Positions 1-7,392 of a stretch of 19,897 nt of DNA are shown piece after piece. This DNA comes from AC-32 sp963772975 (lineage in GTDB: Bacteria; Actinomycetota; Thermoleophilia; Gaiellales; Gaiellaceae). The position numbers and the translations under genes were made by a program. Where the stretch lies: assembly GCA_963772975.1 (NCBI GenBank), contig CAVYZH010000013.1:1-19897 (forward strand). The letters run 5' to 3'. The notes beneath the pieces are model-generated. The model ran no database searches, had not been told where the DNA came from, and saw only the letters and a program-made list of their open reading frames with translations. The stretch's first letter is position 1. Every line of letters begins with the position of its first letter.

Positions 1-1
1 G

Positions 2-526
2 CACCTCGCGCTCTCGTACCACCTCGAGCGCGAGCTCGACACCGTGATCGTGCGGCTCTTCAACACCGTCGGCCCGCGTCAGAGCGGCCGCTATGGGATG
101 GTGATCCCGCGCTTCGTCGAGCGCGCGCTCGCCGGTGAGCCACTCGAGGTACACGGCGACGGGACCCAGACCCGCTCCTTTTGCCACGTCTCGGACACCG
201 TCCGCGCACTCGCCGCGCTGATGGACACCGAGATCTCGGGCGAGATCTTCAACGTCGGGTCCTCGGAGCGCGTCTCGATCCTCGAGCTTGCCGAACGGGT
301 CAAGCGTGCCACCGGCAGCTCGTCGGAGCTGGCCTTCGTGCCTTACGACGAGGTCTACGGGCAGGGGATCGAGGACACGCTGCACCGCGAGCCGGCGACC
401 GGGAAGATCAAGGACGCGATCGGCTGGCAAACGACGCTCGACCTCGACCGGATCATCGGCGACGTGGTCCAGTACGCTCGCGACCGACCGGCGGCAACCA
501 GCGCCGAGTCCGTCGGTAGTCCGTAG
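2..526 (+). CDS. NAD-dependent epimerase/dehydratase, 3' part (nucleotide-sugar enzyme, extended SDR)
   Basis: This is the C-terminal part of an extended short-chain dehydrogenase that interconverts or dehydrates a nucleotide sugar. The reading frame is open to the left edge (first full codon at base 2, encoding HLALSYHLERELD), so the GTG at 44 is internal and not the true start. Visible family features are the RLFNTVGPRQ segment followed by YGMVIPRFVERAL, the HGDGTQTRSFCHVSDTVRAL substrate-domain block, and the FNVGS motif near the C-terminus. These match the UDP-glucose 4-epimerase/UDP-glucuronate decarboxylase group. The Rossmann N-terminus with GxxGxxG and the catalytic YxxxK lie outside the window, so substrate and reaction cannot be fixed. 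The next gene begins one base after the TAG stop, which suggests co-transcription and a role in supplying sugar donors to the polysaccharide locus. Confidence 0.9.
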   Translation, partial: HLALSYHLERELDTVIVRLFNTVGPRQSGRYGMVIPRFVERALAGEPLEVHGDGTQTRSFCHVSDTVRALAALMDTEISGEIFNVGSSERVSILELAERVKRATGSSSELAFVPYDEVYGQGIEDTLHREPATGKIKDAIGWQTTLDLDRIIGDVVQYARDRPAATSAESVGSP

Positions 527-527
527 C

Positions 528-1214
528 TTGCGACTCGCCGGGTGGCTCGGGTTCGGCGGAGGCGCACGGCTCGAGGGCCCGCTCGCCGTTCTCTCGCCCC
601 ACCTCGACGACGGCGTCTTCTCGCTGGGCGCGGCGATCGCCGGCGCGCGGGGCGAGGTGCGAATCGTGACCGTGCTGGCCGGCGACCCGGAGTCGGGGCA
701 CCCGGCGGGCGAGTGGGACGCCCGCGGGGGGTTCGGCACTGCGGGGGAGGCCGCCAGGGCCCGGCGGGCCGAGGACGAGCTGGCCTGTCGCGAGCTCGGC
801 GCGCAGCCTGTGTGGTTGCCGTTCAACGACCACCAGTACCCACGAGGAGGCGATGACGAGGAGATCTGGGTCCAGCTCGAGCAGGCGCTGGACGGCGCGA
901 CGACCGTCCTCGTCCCCGGGTTCCCGCTGATGCATGAGGATCACGTCTGGCTCGCGGGTCTCGTTCGAGAGCGTGGCCTGCCGGGGCGGCGGGTCGGCTA
1001 CTACGTAGAACAGCCGTACGCGGCCGCGTGGACTCCGGGCCCGGTTGGGGACTGGCGCCCAGCCGGCGCGGCGGCGTGGCACCGGCTCGCGAAGCTGCGT
1101 GCCACCCGGCGCTACCGCTCGCAGCTGCCGCTGATGGCTCCCGCGGCGCGCAGCCTCGCGAGGTCCACGCGCTACGAGGCTGCTCGCGGCGGCGAGGAGG
1201 TGCAGTGGGCCTAG
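528..1214 (+). CDS. PIG-L/LmbE family deacetylase
   Basis: This is a probable zinc-dependent N-acetyl-sugar deacetylase of the PIG-L/LmbE/MshB family, about 228 residues. The N-terminal strand is followed by SPHLDDGVFS (H25, D27, D28), the counterpart of the family's A-H-P-D-D-E metal and general-base motif, with the final Glu replaced by Gly. The second metal site is HEDH at residues 136-139. The proposed start is TTG at 528, directly after the stop of the epimerase. The frame is open further upstream, but that part would lie inside the epimerase gene and does not look like this family. No Shine-Dalgarno is visible, so translational coupling is likely. The stop overlaps the stop of the convergent methyltransferase in a shared CTAG. 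The substrate may be an N-acetylated sugar on the lipid-linked glycan or a sugar nucleotide, which is inferred from the neighbours. The start codon is the least certain point. Confidence 0.8.
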   Translation: MRLAGWLGFGGGARLEGPLAVLSPHLDDGVFSLGAAIAGARGEVRIVTVLAGDPESGHPAGEWDARGGFGTAGEAARARRAEDELACRELGAQPVWLPFNDHQYPRGGDDEEIWVQLEQALDGATTVLVPGFPLMHEDHVWLAGLVRERGLPGRRVGYYVEQPYAAAWTPGPVGDWRPAGAAAWHRLAKLRATRRYRSQLPLMAPAARSLARSTRYEAARGGEEVQWA

Positions 1215-1885
1215 CCTGGCTTCGCGGCGCGCGCGCAGATAACGAGCGGGAAGTTCGGGTCGTGGTCGCGCAGCCGGTCCGTTCGCAGCTCCTGCGCCGC
1301 CAGCCCGAGCAGGAACGCCGTGCACGCGAGCACGTTCCCGTAGCTCCTCACGTCGGTGCGCGCGTCTGGGCAGTTCCGCGCGAGCAGCTCCTCGACGCCC
1401 GCGGCGGTGAAGCGCCAGTAGTCCCCGTAGGACCGCTCGACGCGGGAGGCCGCCGGCACGGTCAGCAGCAATGTCCCGCCCGAGCGAAGCGCCGACCAGG
1501 CGTTAGCGAGCGCGACTTCCGGGTAGCGGATCAGCTGCAGCGTCTGCATCAGCAGGAAGCAGTCGTACGCGCCGGCGGGCAGCGAGCCCGGCTCGTTCAG
1601 GTCCGCGACCACCGTGACAACGGGGCTGTCCGGGTCGATGTCGAGCACGTCTTCGGCGGTGACGGTCGAGCCGAAGCGCTTCGTGTAGTCAGAGCTCTTC
1701 ACCTCGAGCACGTCGCCACGGATGTCCTGGCGGTGTTCCCCGAGGAACTCGTCGAAGTAATACCGGTCAACCGGGGTGCCGCGGTCGAAGCCCCAGTGAT
1801 CGCTGACGGGCCGCGTCCGCCGCAACGAGATCCACACCGGCAGTCCGATCAGCGCTGCGGCGCGCCTGGCCCGAACAGCGTTCAC
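1211..1885 (-). CDS. Class I SAM-dependent methyltransferase-like protein
   Basis: This is a protein of about 224 residues resembling small methyltransferases found in surface-glycan clusters. The family pattern is visible: WGFDRGTPVDRYY near residue 33, a motif I region GDVLEVKSSDY near 56-66, VLDIDPDSP, YDCFLLMQTLQLI, LRSGGTLLLTVP, and the GDYWRFT then SYGNVL blocks near the C-terminus. Motif I is odd: the Gly normally following VLE(V/I) is Lys, so SAM binding should not be assumed. I place the start at GTG 1885. An ATG at 1966 in the same frame would give 251 residues, but it would overlap the divergent flippase gene by 63 bases and add an unrelated N-terminus. A TAGTCT -10-like hexamer lies 8 bases before GTG 1885, which fits a leaderless transcript. 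Gene order suggests methylation of a glycan residue. Confidence 0.75.
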   Translation of the reverse strand: MNAVRARRAAALIGLPVWISLRRTRPVSDHWGFDRGTPVDRYYFDEFLGEHRQDIRGDVLEVKSSDYTKRFGSTVTAEDVLDIDPDSPVVTVVADLNEPGSLPAGAYDCFLLMQTLQLIRYPEVALANAWSALRSGGTLLLTVPAASRVERSYGDYWRFTAAGVEELLARNCPDARTDVRSYGNVLACTAFLLGLAAQELRTDRLRDHDPNFPLVICARAAKPG

Positions 1886-1893
1886 AGGCTGGA

Positions 1894-1899
1894 AGACTA
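1894..1899 (-). promoter_or_regulatory. Possible -10 element of the methyltransferase gene (leaderless)
   Basis: On the minus strand TAGTCT (TANNNT type) ends 8 bases before GTG 1885. That spacing would put the transcription start at or next to the start codon, as in many actinobacterial leaderless genes. No convincing -35 box is seen at 17-18 bases. The element lies in the 18-base gap between two divergent genes. Confidence 0.35.
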
Positions 1900-1903
1900 G
1901 GGC

Positions 1904-3511
1904 ATGGCGGGCCGGCGCATCTCTCCGGAGCAGGAGGGTCTGGCGGCCGGTCTGCCCTTCGACCATACGGGTGCTCCACCGTCGGCAGGCGCGGCTGCTA
2001 CGACCGGCGCGAGCGTAGTTCGCGGCGGTCTCTGGAAGATGCTCGCGAACGCGCTGCCGCAGCTATATGCGCTCGTGCTTTCGGTCGTGGCCGCGCGCTA
2101 CCTCGGGCCGAGCGGGATGGGGCGGCAGAGCTTCATTGCCTTCGTCGAGGCCACTACGATCACGCTCCTCTCGGGCAGCTTCTCGCTAGCGCTGATGCGC
2201 TACATCGGCGAGGCCGTCGGTGCGGGCCGCGCCGGCAGTGCCCGCTGGCTCGCGGTCCGGATCCTCTGGATCGAGATGGCAGCCGCGCTCGTCGGCGGCG
2301 GCGCGCTGGTGGTGATCGCCGCGCTGGGAGGCACGCCGCGCGACGCGTGGCTGCTCGCCGCGCTAGCGGTCGTCAGCAGCATCGTCGCGACCGTTCCCGG
2401 CGCGGTCTTGGCCGGTCTGCAACGCTGGCGAGACGCAACGATCGCCGGGCTGACCACTGGAGGGGTCGGCGTCGTCGCGACGATCGTCGTGCTCTCGCTC
2501 GGGGGCCGGATCACGGCGATGTTCGCGGTGGAGGCGATCGTGACGACCATCGCGCTGCTCTGGACCAGCGCCCTCGCCCGGGGGGCGCTGGCCGAGCTGC
2601 ACGCGGAGCCCACTCCTGCGCCCGATCTGTTCCGGGGTACGGTCCGCTTCGCCGTTTTCTCGTTTGGGGGGTCGATCCTCTACGTGATCGTCTGGCGCCG
2701 TTCGGAGTTCTTCTTCCTCCAGCACTACTCGAGCGACCGGCAGATCGCCTTTTACTCGATCGCTTTTGCTGTCGCCACGGGCGTGGTGCGCCTGCCCTCG
2801 GCGATGGGCGAGGTGCTCGCGCCCGCCGTCGCAACGCTTTTCGGCGCAGGAGCCCACGAGCGAATCCGCGCCGGGTTCAGCCGGGCCTTACGCCTGCTCG
2901 TCCTGGCGACGCTGCCGGTCACCGCCGCAGCCGCGGCACTGGGCCCCGAGGCACTGCGGGTGATCTGGGGCGAGGCGTTCAGCCCGGCAACCGGACCGTT
3001 CCTCGTCATGGTCGCAGCCTCGCTGCTGACGCCGGTGACCGTGCTCTGCTCGGCGCTGCTCGTGGGGCTCGGGCGGGTCGGCATCCCGTTTCTCGCCGAG
3101 GCCTTCGCCGCGGGAGTCGACATCGGAGTCGCCTTCGCGCTTGTGCCCCACCACGGCGCGCTCGGCGCCGCGATTGCAAGCTCGTGCGCGCTCGTCGCGT
3201 CGGGGCTGCCATTGCTCGTCTACGCAAGCCGGATCACCGGGCCGCTGCGCGTGCAGCCCGTCGCCCTCGTGCGCGGAGCCATGATCGCCGGTGCGGGGGG
3301 TGGCGTCGCCTGGGCAGTCTCCGCGGCATTCGGCGGAGGGGTCGGGCTCGTGCTCGGCCTGCTCTGCGGCACTGCGGTCTTCCTAGGGCTCGCGCTACTC
3401 GTCGGCTTCCTGCCGCGGGCCGACGCAGAGTGGTTGCGAGAGGTGCTCGGCAAGCGCTTCAGCGGGCCGGCCGGCGACGCGCTGCTCGCACTCGCGGGCA
3501 GGCGTCAGTAG
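1904..3511 (+). CDS. Wzx-type polysaccharide flippase (oligosaccharide flippase/MATE-like, MVF superfamily)
   Basis: This is a polytopic membrane protein of 535 residues that would flip undecaprenyl-linked oligosaccharides across the cytoplasmic membrane. After a polar N-terminal tail of about 38 residues, it has repeated hydrophobic segments consistent with 12-14 transmembrane helices. The family signature near residues 60-82, VVAARYLGPSGMGRQSFIAF, corresponds to the usual arYLGpegyG block. Later blocks include FAVFSFGGSILYVIVWRRSEFFFL and a C-terminal pair of helices rich in Gly and Ala. The ATG at 1904 has GGAAG at 1891-1895, 8 bases upstream, one of the better Shine-Dalgarno matches in the window. 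The 3' end overlaps the convergent GT2 gene by 7 bases. With the polymerase at 11557 and the kinase at 10179 it forms a Wzx/Wzy system. Substrate specificity cannot be read from the sequence. Confidence 0.9.
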   Translation: MAGRRISPEQEGLAAGLPFDHTGAPPSAGAAATTGASVVRGGLWKMLANALPQLYALVLSVVAARYLGPSGMGRQSFIAFVEATTITLLSGSFSLALMRYIGEAVGAGRAGSARWLAVRILWIEMAAALVGGGALVVIAALGGTPRDAWLLAALAVVSSIVATVPGAVLAGLQRWRDATIAGLTTGGVGVVATIVVLSLGGRITAMFAVEAIVTTIALLWTSALARGALAELHAEPTPAPDLFRGTVRFAVFSFGGSILYVIVWRRSEFFFLQHYSSDRQIAFYSIAFAVATGVVRLPSAMGEVLAPAVATLFGAGAHERIRAGFSRALRLLVLATLPVTAAAAALGPEALRVIWGEAFSPATGPFLVMVAASLLTPVTVLCSALLVGLGRVGIPFLAEAFAAGVDIGVAFALVPHHGALGAAIASSCALVASGLPLLVYASRITGPLRVQPVALVRGAMIAGAGGGVAWAVSAAFGGGVGLVLGLLCGTAVFLGLALLVGFLPRADAEWLREVLGKRFSGPAGDALLALAGRRQ

Positions 3512-4512
3512 CCGGGGCGAGCGAGGCGCGAACTCCCTTGTCGCGCGAGGCGGCGGCGCGCTGCGCCCGGTGCGACGGCGGCTCCGGCCGCCTTAACGCG
3601 CGTCGAAGCGCCGTAGCCGCTGCCGAGCGCGATGCGCAGCAACTGCGCGCGCGCGGACGGGTCGCCCTCCGTAAGCGCGGCTTCGGCGGCCGTCAGCGCC
3701 ACGGTCCGGCGCCGACTCGCCAGCGACCGCTCGAGCACTGCCCGCTCGTCGGGATCGAGGTCGTCTCGGGCGGCCGTCTTCGCCAACGTCTGGACGTGAC
3801 CCTCCGCGTAGGCCACACGGGACGAGCTGAGGCTGCCCTCCCAGATCCGGTAGACCGCCAGCGGCTCATAGACCAGGCCGACGCGCGCGCCTCCTAGGAT
3901 CAGGCGGATCCAGCAGTCCCAGTCGGCGGTGAAGTGGAGCGACTCGTCGAAGCCGCCAGCCGTAAGAAACGTCTCCCGCCGGATCGCGCAGTGCCCGTGG
4001 ATGAAGTTGCCGCCGAGGATCGCCCGGCGCTGGTTGCCGAGCTCGAAGCGGGAGGCGTCGGCGTAGACGCGGCGGGCCCTCTCGCCTCCAATCTCGACGA
4101 AGGCATCGGTGGTCAAGATGTCCAGATCAGGGCGCGCAGAAGCGAGCTGCCCGAGCGCTTCGAGCCGCTTGGGCAGGTAGAGGTCGTCGGCGTCGAGCAG
4201 GACGACAAACTCGCCGCTCGCCGCCCGTGCGGCCGCGTTCTTGGCGGAGCTCTCGCCGCCGTTGTTCTGACGCAGGTAGACGATGCGGTCGCCGAACGGC
4301 TCGAGCACGCGTGCGGTCCCGTCAGTCGAGCCGTCGTCGCAGACGACGATCTCGTACGGTGCGACCGTCTGCGCGAGCGCGGACTCGAGCGCCGCTGCGA
4401 CGAAGCGCTCGACCTGGTACGCGGCGACGAGCACAGAGAACGAGGGAACAGGCCCGGGCTCGAGCTCACGCTCGGTCGGCGGAACGAGGAACGAGCCCGA
4501 GAAGTCGGTCAT
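3505..4512 (-). CDS. Family 2 glycosyltransferase (GT-A fold)
   Basis: This cytoplasmic inverting glycosyltransferase has 335 residues. The GT-A signatures are FSVLVAAYQ at about 25-33, VVCDDGSTDGT at 56-66, NNGGESSAKNAAARAASGEF at 83-102, the metal-binding DADD at 107-110, and TADWDCWIRL as the ED-type acceptor-site motif, with Ala-Asp instead of Glu-Asp. About 95 further residues after the catalytic domain look alpha-helical (RDDLDPDERAVLERSL and following) and resemble the tail of the GT2 at 15019. The ATG at 4512 overlaps the TGA stop of the upstream fusion gene as ATGA, so the two are translationally coupled on the minus strand. It probably transfers one sugar of the repeat unit; donor and linkage are unknown. 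Its 3' end overlaps the flippase gene by 7 bases. Confidence 0.9.
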   Translation of the reverse strand: MTDFSGSFLVPPTERELEPGPVPSFSVLVAAYQVERFVAAALESALAQTVAPYEIVVCDDGSTDGTARVLEPFGDRIVYLRQNNGGESSAKNAAARAASGEFVVLLDADDLYLPKRLEALGQLASARPDLDILTTDAFVEIGGERARRVYADASRFELGNQRRAILGGNFIHGHCAIRRETFLTAGGFDESLHFTADWDCWIRLILGGARVGLVYEPLAVYRIWEGSLSSSRVAYAEGHVQTLAKTAARDDLDPDERAVLERSLASRRRTVALTAAEAALTEGDPSARAQLLRIALGSGYGASTRVKAAGAAVAPGAARRRLARQGSSRLARPGY

Positions 4513-6290
4513 GCCAATGAAGGCCCGACCTGGCCGAGCAGCTCGAGGTAGCGTGCGTTACGCGGGCTGCGGGGTAGGCCGAGCGCCGAGATCCGCTCGC
4601 GCTCATCGGCGGCCCACACTGCCAGCGCCGCGAGCACGTACCGGCGCAGATCGACCCCTTCGAGCCCGCTCTCGCGCAGGTATCGCTGAAACGGCCCCCA
4701 GGCCGGCTCGCCGCCGGCGCTGACCGCCCTCACGACCTCGCGGTCCGGCCGATCGCCAGTCGCCATCAGCGCGAGGAAGAGCAGGTCGAGGCCGGGTGGG
4801 CCGTCCTCGTAGGCGTGCTCCCAGTCGGCAACTCCGATCTCGCCGTCCCCGGCGATGAGAATGTTCTTGCGCTGGAAGTCGCCATGCAGCCGACGCGACG
4901 GGAGATCGCCGACCATCTCGAGCGCGTCGGAGACGGCCTCCCCCAGACCCGGCGGAGCGACCTCCACGGCAGCGGTCGCTTCGTCCGACCACCAGACCCC
5001 CTCACGTACAGGCGCACCAGGCGGACCGCCGAGGTCGAGCACCCAACTGACGGCTGTGTCGAACCAGTGCCCCACGTCGCCGGGATGCGGCTCCGCGCCG
5101 GGAAGCCTGTCCTCCAGCACCCACAGGGCGTCAATCGACTCGCCCAAGGCGATCTGGCATGGGATCCCACGCAAACCGGTCTGCTGGCGGATCCGCTCCC
5201 GGGCGGCGAGCCCTTCGCGAAGACGAGACGTCGGCTCGACGTAGAGGTGCAGCAACCGGTCCTTGCCGAGCCCGTACATGAAGTGCGGGTCGGGACGGTA
5301 AAGCGTGACGAGCGGCTCGACGCGGGCTTCCTCGAACGTCGAGCGGATCGCGTCCGGTGCCCGCGCCACTACCTCGGTCGGTGACTGCGGCCTGGCCCGC
5401 GTGCCGACGCCCGCGAGGAACCCGAACAGGGTCTGCCGACTCTCGCGCAGGCGCCTGCCGTCACGCGCGCCGACCGCCCGGCCCGCGTTCTCGACGATCG
5501 CCTTCGCATACCGGACGGCAAGCGCAGCGTCCCTGTGCCGGCGCGCGAGCTTGCCAATTCCGTAGGCGTACGGGAAGCGCGAGGCGAGCCGTTCCTCGGC
5601 CGATTTCGACGGGTGGTAGACGACCACGTCGGGTGACCACGCGACCGAATGCCCCGCGCGCAACAGACGCAGGATGAGCTCGGTGTCCTCTGCGGAGCGG
5701 GCAACCGCCCCGAGGCCGAAGAGGATGTCGAAGCCGCCGAGCTCGACCAGATCCTCACGCCGATAGGCCATGTTCCCGCCGGTGCCGACAGTCCAGGGCA
5801 GAGCGCGGCGGCCGCCGACCACGCGCAGCTCGCCCCCGCCGTCGTAGCGGCAGTACGGCAACCCGCGATCGTCCCGCGGCGCGATCGGGCCGAACACCGC
5901 CGAGGTGCGCACGCGCTCGAAGGTGTCGAGCAGCGCGCCGACCCAGCCGGCATCGACTATCTCGTCATCGTCCACGAAGCCGACGAGGGGGGCTCGCGCA
6001 GACGCGAGCCCCCGATTGCGTGCGTAGGCGAGGCCTGCCGGGAAGACAGCGGTCACCGTGGCTCCGTCCAACTCGGGGGCACCTTGGCCCTCGGCCCCTT
6101 GCCAGACGACGAGGATCTCGACCTCGCGCCCGGCCGCACGAGCCGACGCCGCAACCGAGGCGACGGTCTCCTCGACCGCCGCGCGCCCAACGGTGCAGAT
6201 CACGACCGAAAGCTCCGGTCCAGCCTGCCTGCCAGCCGGCTGCTCCGTTTCCCCCTGCACGAGGGAGACCTTAGCCGGGCGATCAGTCAC
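4509..6290 (-). CDS. Fusion of a GT2 glycosyltransferase and an APH-like kinase/phosphotransferase domain
   Basis: This is a two-domain protein of about 593 residues. Residues 26-250 form a GT-A domain: ELSVVICTVGR, LAYARNRGLASARAPLVGF, DxD-like VDDDE at 106-110, GTGGNMAYRREDL near 169-181, and SAEDTEL at 199-205. Residues 310-590 form an aminoglycoside-phosphotransferase-like kinase: VLEDRLPGAE as the hinge strand at 391-400, the Brenner loop HGDFQRKN at 469-476, and the second metal site VADWEHA at 487-493. The expected N-lobe Lys is not obvious; LLHLYVEP at 346-353 has His near that place. GTG 6290, with GGGCGGG just upstream, is the preferred start. ATG 6302 would overlap the divergent gene, and the frame runs on to 6413 inside it. 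The kinase may phosphorylate the sugar transferred by the GT half, but that is inference. Drug resistance is unlikely given the fusion and the context. Confidence 0.85.
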   Translation of the reverse strand: MTDRPAKVSLVQGETEQPAGRQAGPELSVVICTVGRAAVEETVASVAASARAAGREVEILVVWQGAEGQGAPELDGATVTAVFPAGLAYARNRGLASARAPLVGFVDDDEIVDAGWVGALLDTFERVRTSAVFGPIAPRDDRGLPYCRYDGGGELRVVGGRRALPWTVGTGGNMAYRREDLVELGGFDILFGLGAVARSAEDTELILRLLRAGHSVAWSPDVVVYHPSKSAEERLASRFPYAYGIGKLARRHRDAALAVRYAKAIVENAGRAVGARDGRRLRESRQTLFGFLAGVGTRARPQSPTEVVARAPDAIRSTFEEARVEPLVTLYRPDPHFMYGLGKDRLLHLYVEPTSRLREGLAARERIRQQTGLRGIPCQIALGESIDALWVLEDRLPGAEPHPGDVGHWFDTAVSWVLDLGGPPGAPVREGVWWSDEATAAVEVAPPGLGEAVSDALEMVGDLPSRRLHGDFQRKNILIAGDGEIGVADWEHAYEDGPPGLDLLFLALMATGDRPDREVVRAVSAGGEPAWGPFQRYLRESGLEGVDLRRYVLAALAVWAADERERISALGLPRSPRNARYLELLGQVGPSLA

Positions 6291-6300
6291 GATCCCGCCC

Positions 6301-7392
6301 ATGCGCGCGCTCGTCGTCCTCACCCAGCCGCCGCTGCCCGAAGGCGGCGCGCCCGGCAAGACCGCGGTCGGGCTGCTGCGCGGACTGCGCTCGCACGGGG
6401 TCGACGTGCACACGATCGCCGCGCGCCGGCAGTTCTCGGCCGGCGGCGAGGTGCCACCCGACCTGTCCGTCGAGCTCGTCGACGTCGAGCCACCGGGCCC
6501 GTGGGCCGCGCGCCTCGGGCGAATGCGCCGGCCACTCGGCGAGCTGGCCGGTGCGTTCGCGGAGCGCGTCCGGGACGCGGCAGCCGACGCCGACGTCGTC
6601 CACCTCGAGGAGACCGAGACGGCCTGGTGCGACGACGGCCTCGCGCTGCCGTCGCTCGTCCACCTCCACTACCTGGCGCGGCGGGACCGCGACCTAGGTG
6701 CGCCGTGGAGCAAGCAGTTCCGCGAGGTGCTCGACGCCGATCGCGCCGAGCGCGCAGCAGTGCGGCGCCACCGCTACCTCGCAGCGAGCTCGCCGCTGGT
6801 GGCCGACGCGCTGCGGGCGGCCGCGCCGCACGCGGAGGTCGTATACGCGCCGCTCTCCCTGGACCCGGCGCTGTACCCCGCCGCGCTACTCGACGGCCCG
6901 CCGACGGCGGGGTTGATCGGAACCGCGGCGTGGCCGCCGACCATCGACGCGATCCGGACGCTGCGCGAGGACGTCTGGCCGCGCGTCCAGCGAGAGGTGC
7001 CCGAAGCCCGGCTCGTGGTCGCCGGCCGCGGCACGGCCGAGCTCGGACTGGCCGGCGAGGTCGCATCGGCCCGCGATTTCTTCCAGGGCCTCTCCCTGTT
7101 GCTCTATCCGCTCGGCCGCGGAAGCGGGATGAAGGTCAAGGTGCTCGAGGCGATGGCGAGCGGTGTGCCGGTGGTGACGACCGCCGCGGGCGCCGAGGGG
7201 ATCGAGCCTTCGGACGGCGTCGTCGTGCTCGAGCAGCCCGGCGAGCTGGCCGCAGCAGCCGTCGAACTGCTCAACGACCCGCGGGCACGGCGGGAGCGCG
7301 GGTCGGCCGCACGGGCCGACTTCGAGCGCCGCTATGCGCCGGGCCCGGCGACCGAGCCGCTCGTCGAGCTCTACCGCCGAATGGCGCGCTGA
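6301..7392 (+). CDS. Glycosyltransferase family 4-like (GT-B fold)
   Basis: This retaining-type GT-B glycosyltransferase has 363 residues. The N-terminus MRALVVLTQPPLPEGGAPGK is a typical first strand plus glycine-rich loop. HLEETE and LVHLHYLARR lie in the acceptor half, and the C-terminal donor half carries GLIGTAAWPPTIDAI, ARLVVAGRG and RGSGMKVKVLEAMASGVPVV. The usual E-x7-E motif has Ser at the first position and Glu only at the second (LEAMA), a variant seen in the Gly-Ser-Gly-Met-Lys subgroup. ATG 6301 matches the start of the fold exactly; a longer open frame upstream lies antisense to the fusion gene and is unlikely. No Shine-Dalgarno is present. The 3' end overlaps the convergent hydrolase by 22 bases. 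Donor and acceptor are unknown. Confidence 0.88.
   Translation: MRALVVLTQPPLPEGGAPGKTAVGLLRGLRSHGVDVHTIAARRQFSAGGEVPPDLSVELVDVEPPGPWAARLGRMRRPLGELAGAFAERVRDAAADADVVHLEETETAWCDDGLALPSLVHLHYLARRDRDLGAPWSKQFREVLDADRAERAAVRRHRYLAASSPLVADALRAAAPHAEVVYAPLSLDPALYPAALLDGPPTAGLIGTAAWPPTIDAIRTLREDVWPRVQREVPEARLVVAGRGTAELGLAGEVASARDFFQGLSLLLYPLGRGSGMKVKVLEAMASGVPVVTTAAGAEGIEPSDGVVVLEQPGELAAAAVELLNDPRARRERGSAARADFERRYAPGPATEPLVELYRRMAR

Noticed and set aside
2347..3897. A 516-codon plus-strand open frame inside the flippase gene and beyond
   Set aside because: The translation is low-complexity Arg-rich sequence. The flippase frame with clear membrane helices is the real one.
4509..5300. Antibiotic-resistance phosphotransferase
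   Set aside because: The APH-like domain is fused to a glycosyltransferase in a glycan locus and its N-lobe Lys is not evident. Resistance is not supported.
6290..6413. N-terminal extension of the fusion protein up to 6413
   Set aside because: It would overlap the divergent GT4 gene by more than 100 bases, and the added residues are Ser/Pro/Arg-rich without domain similarity.
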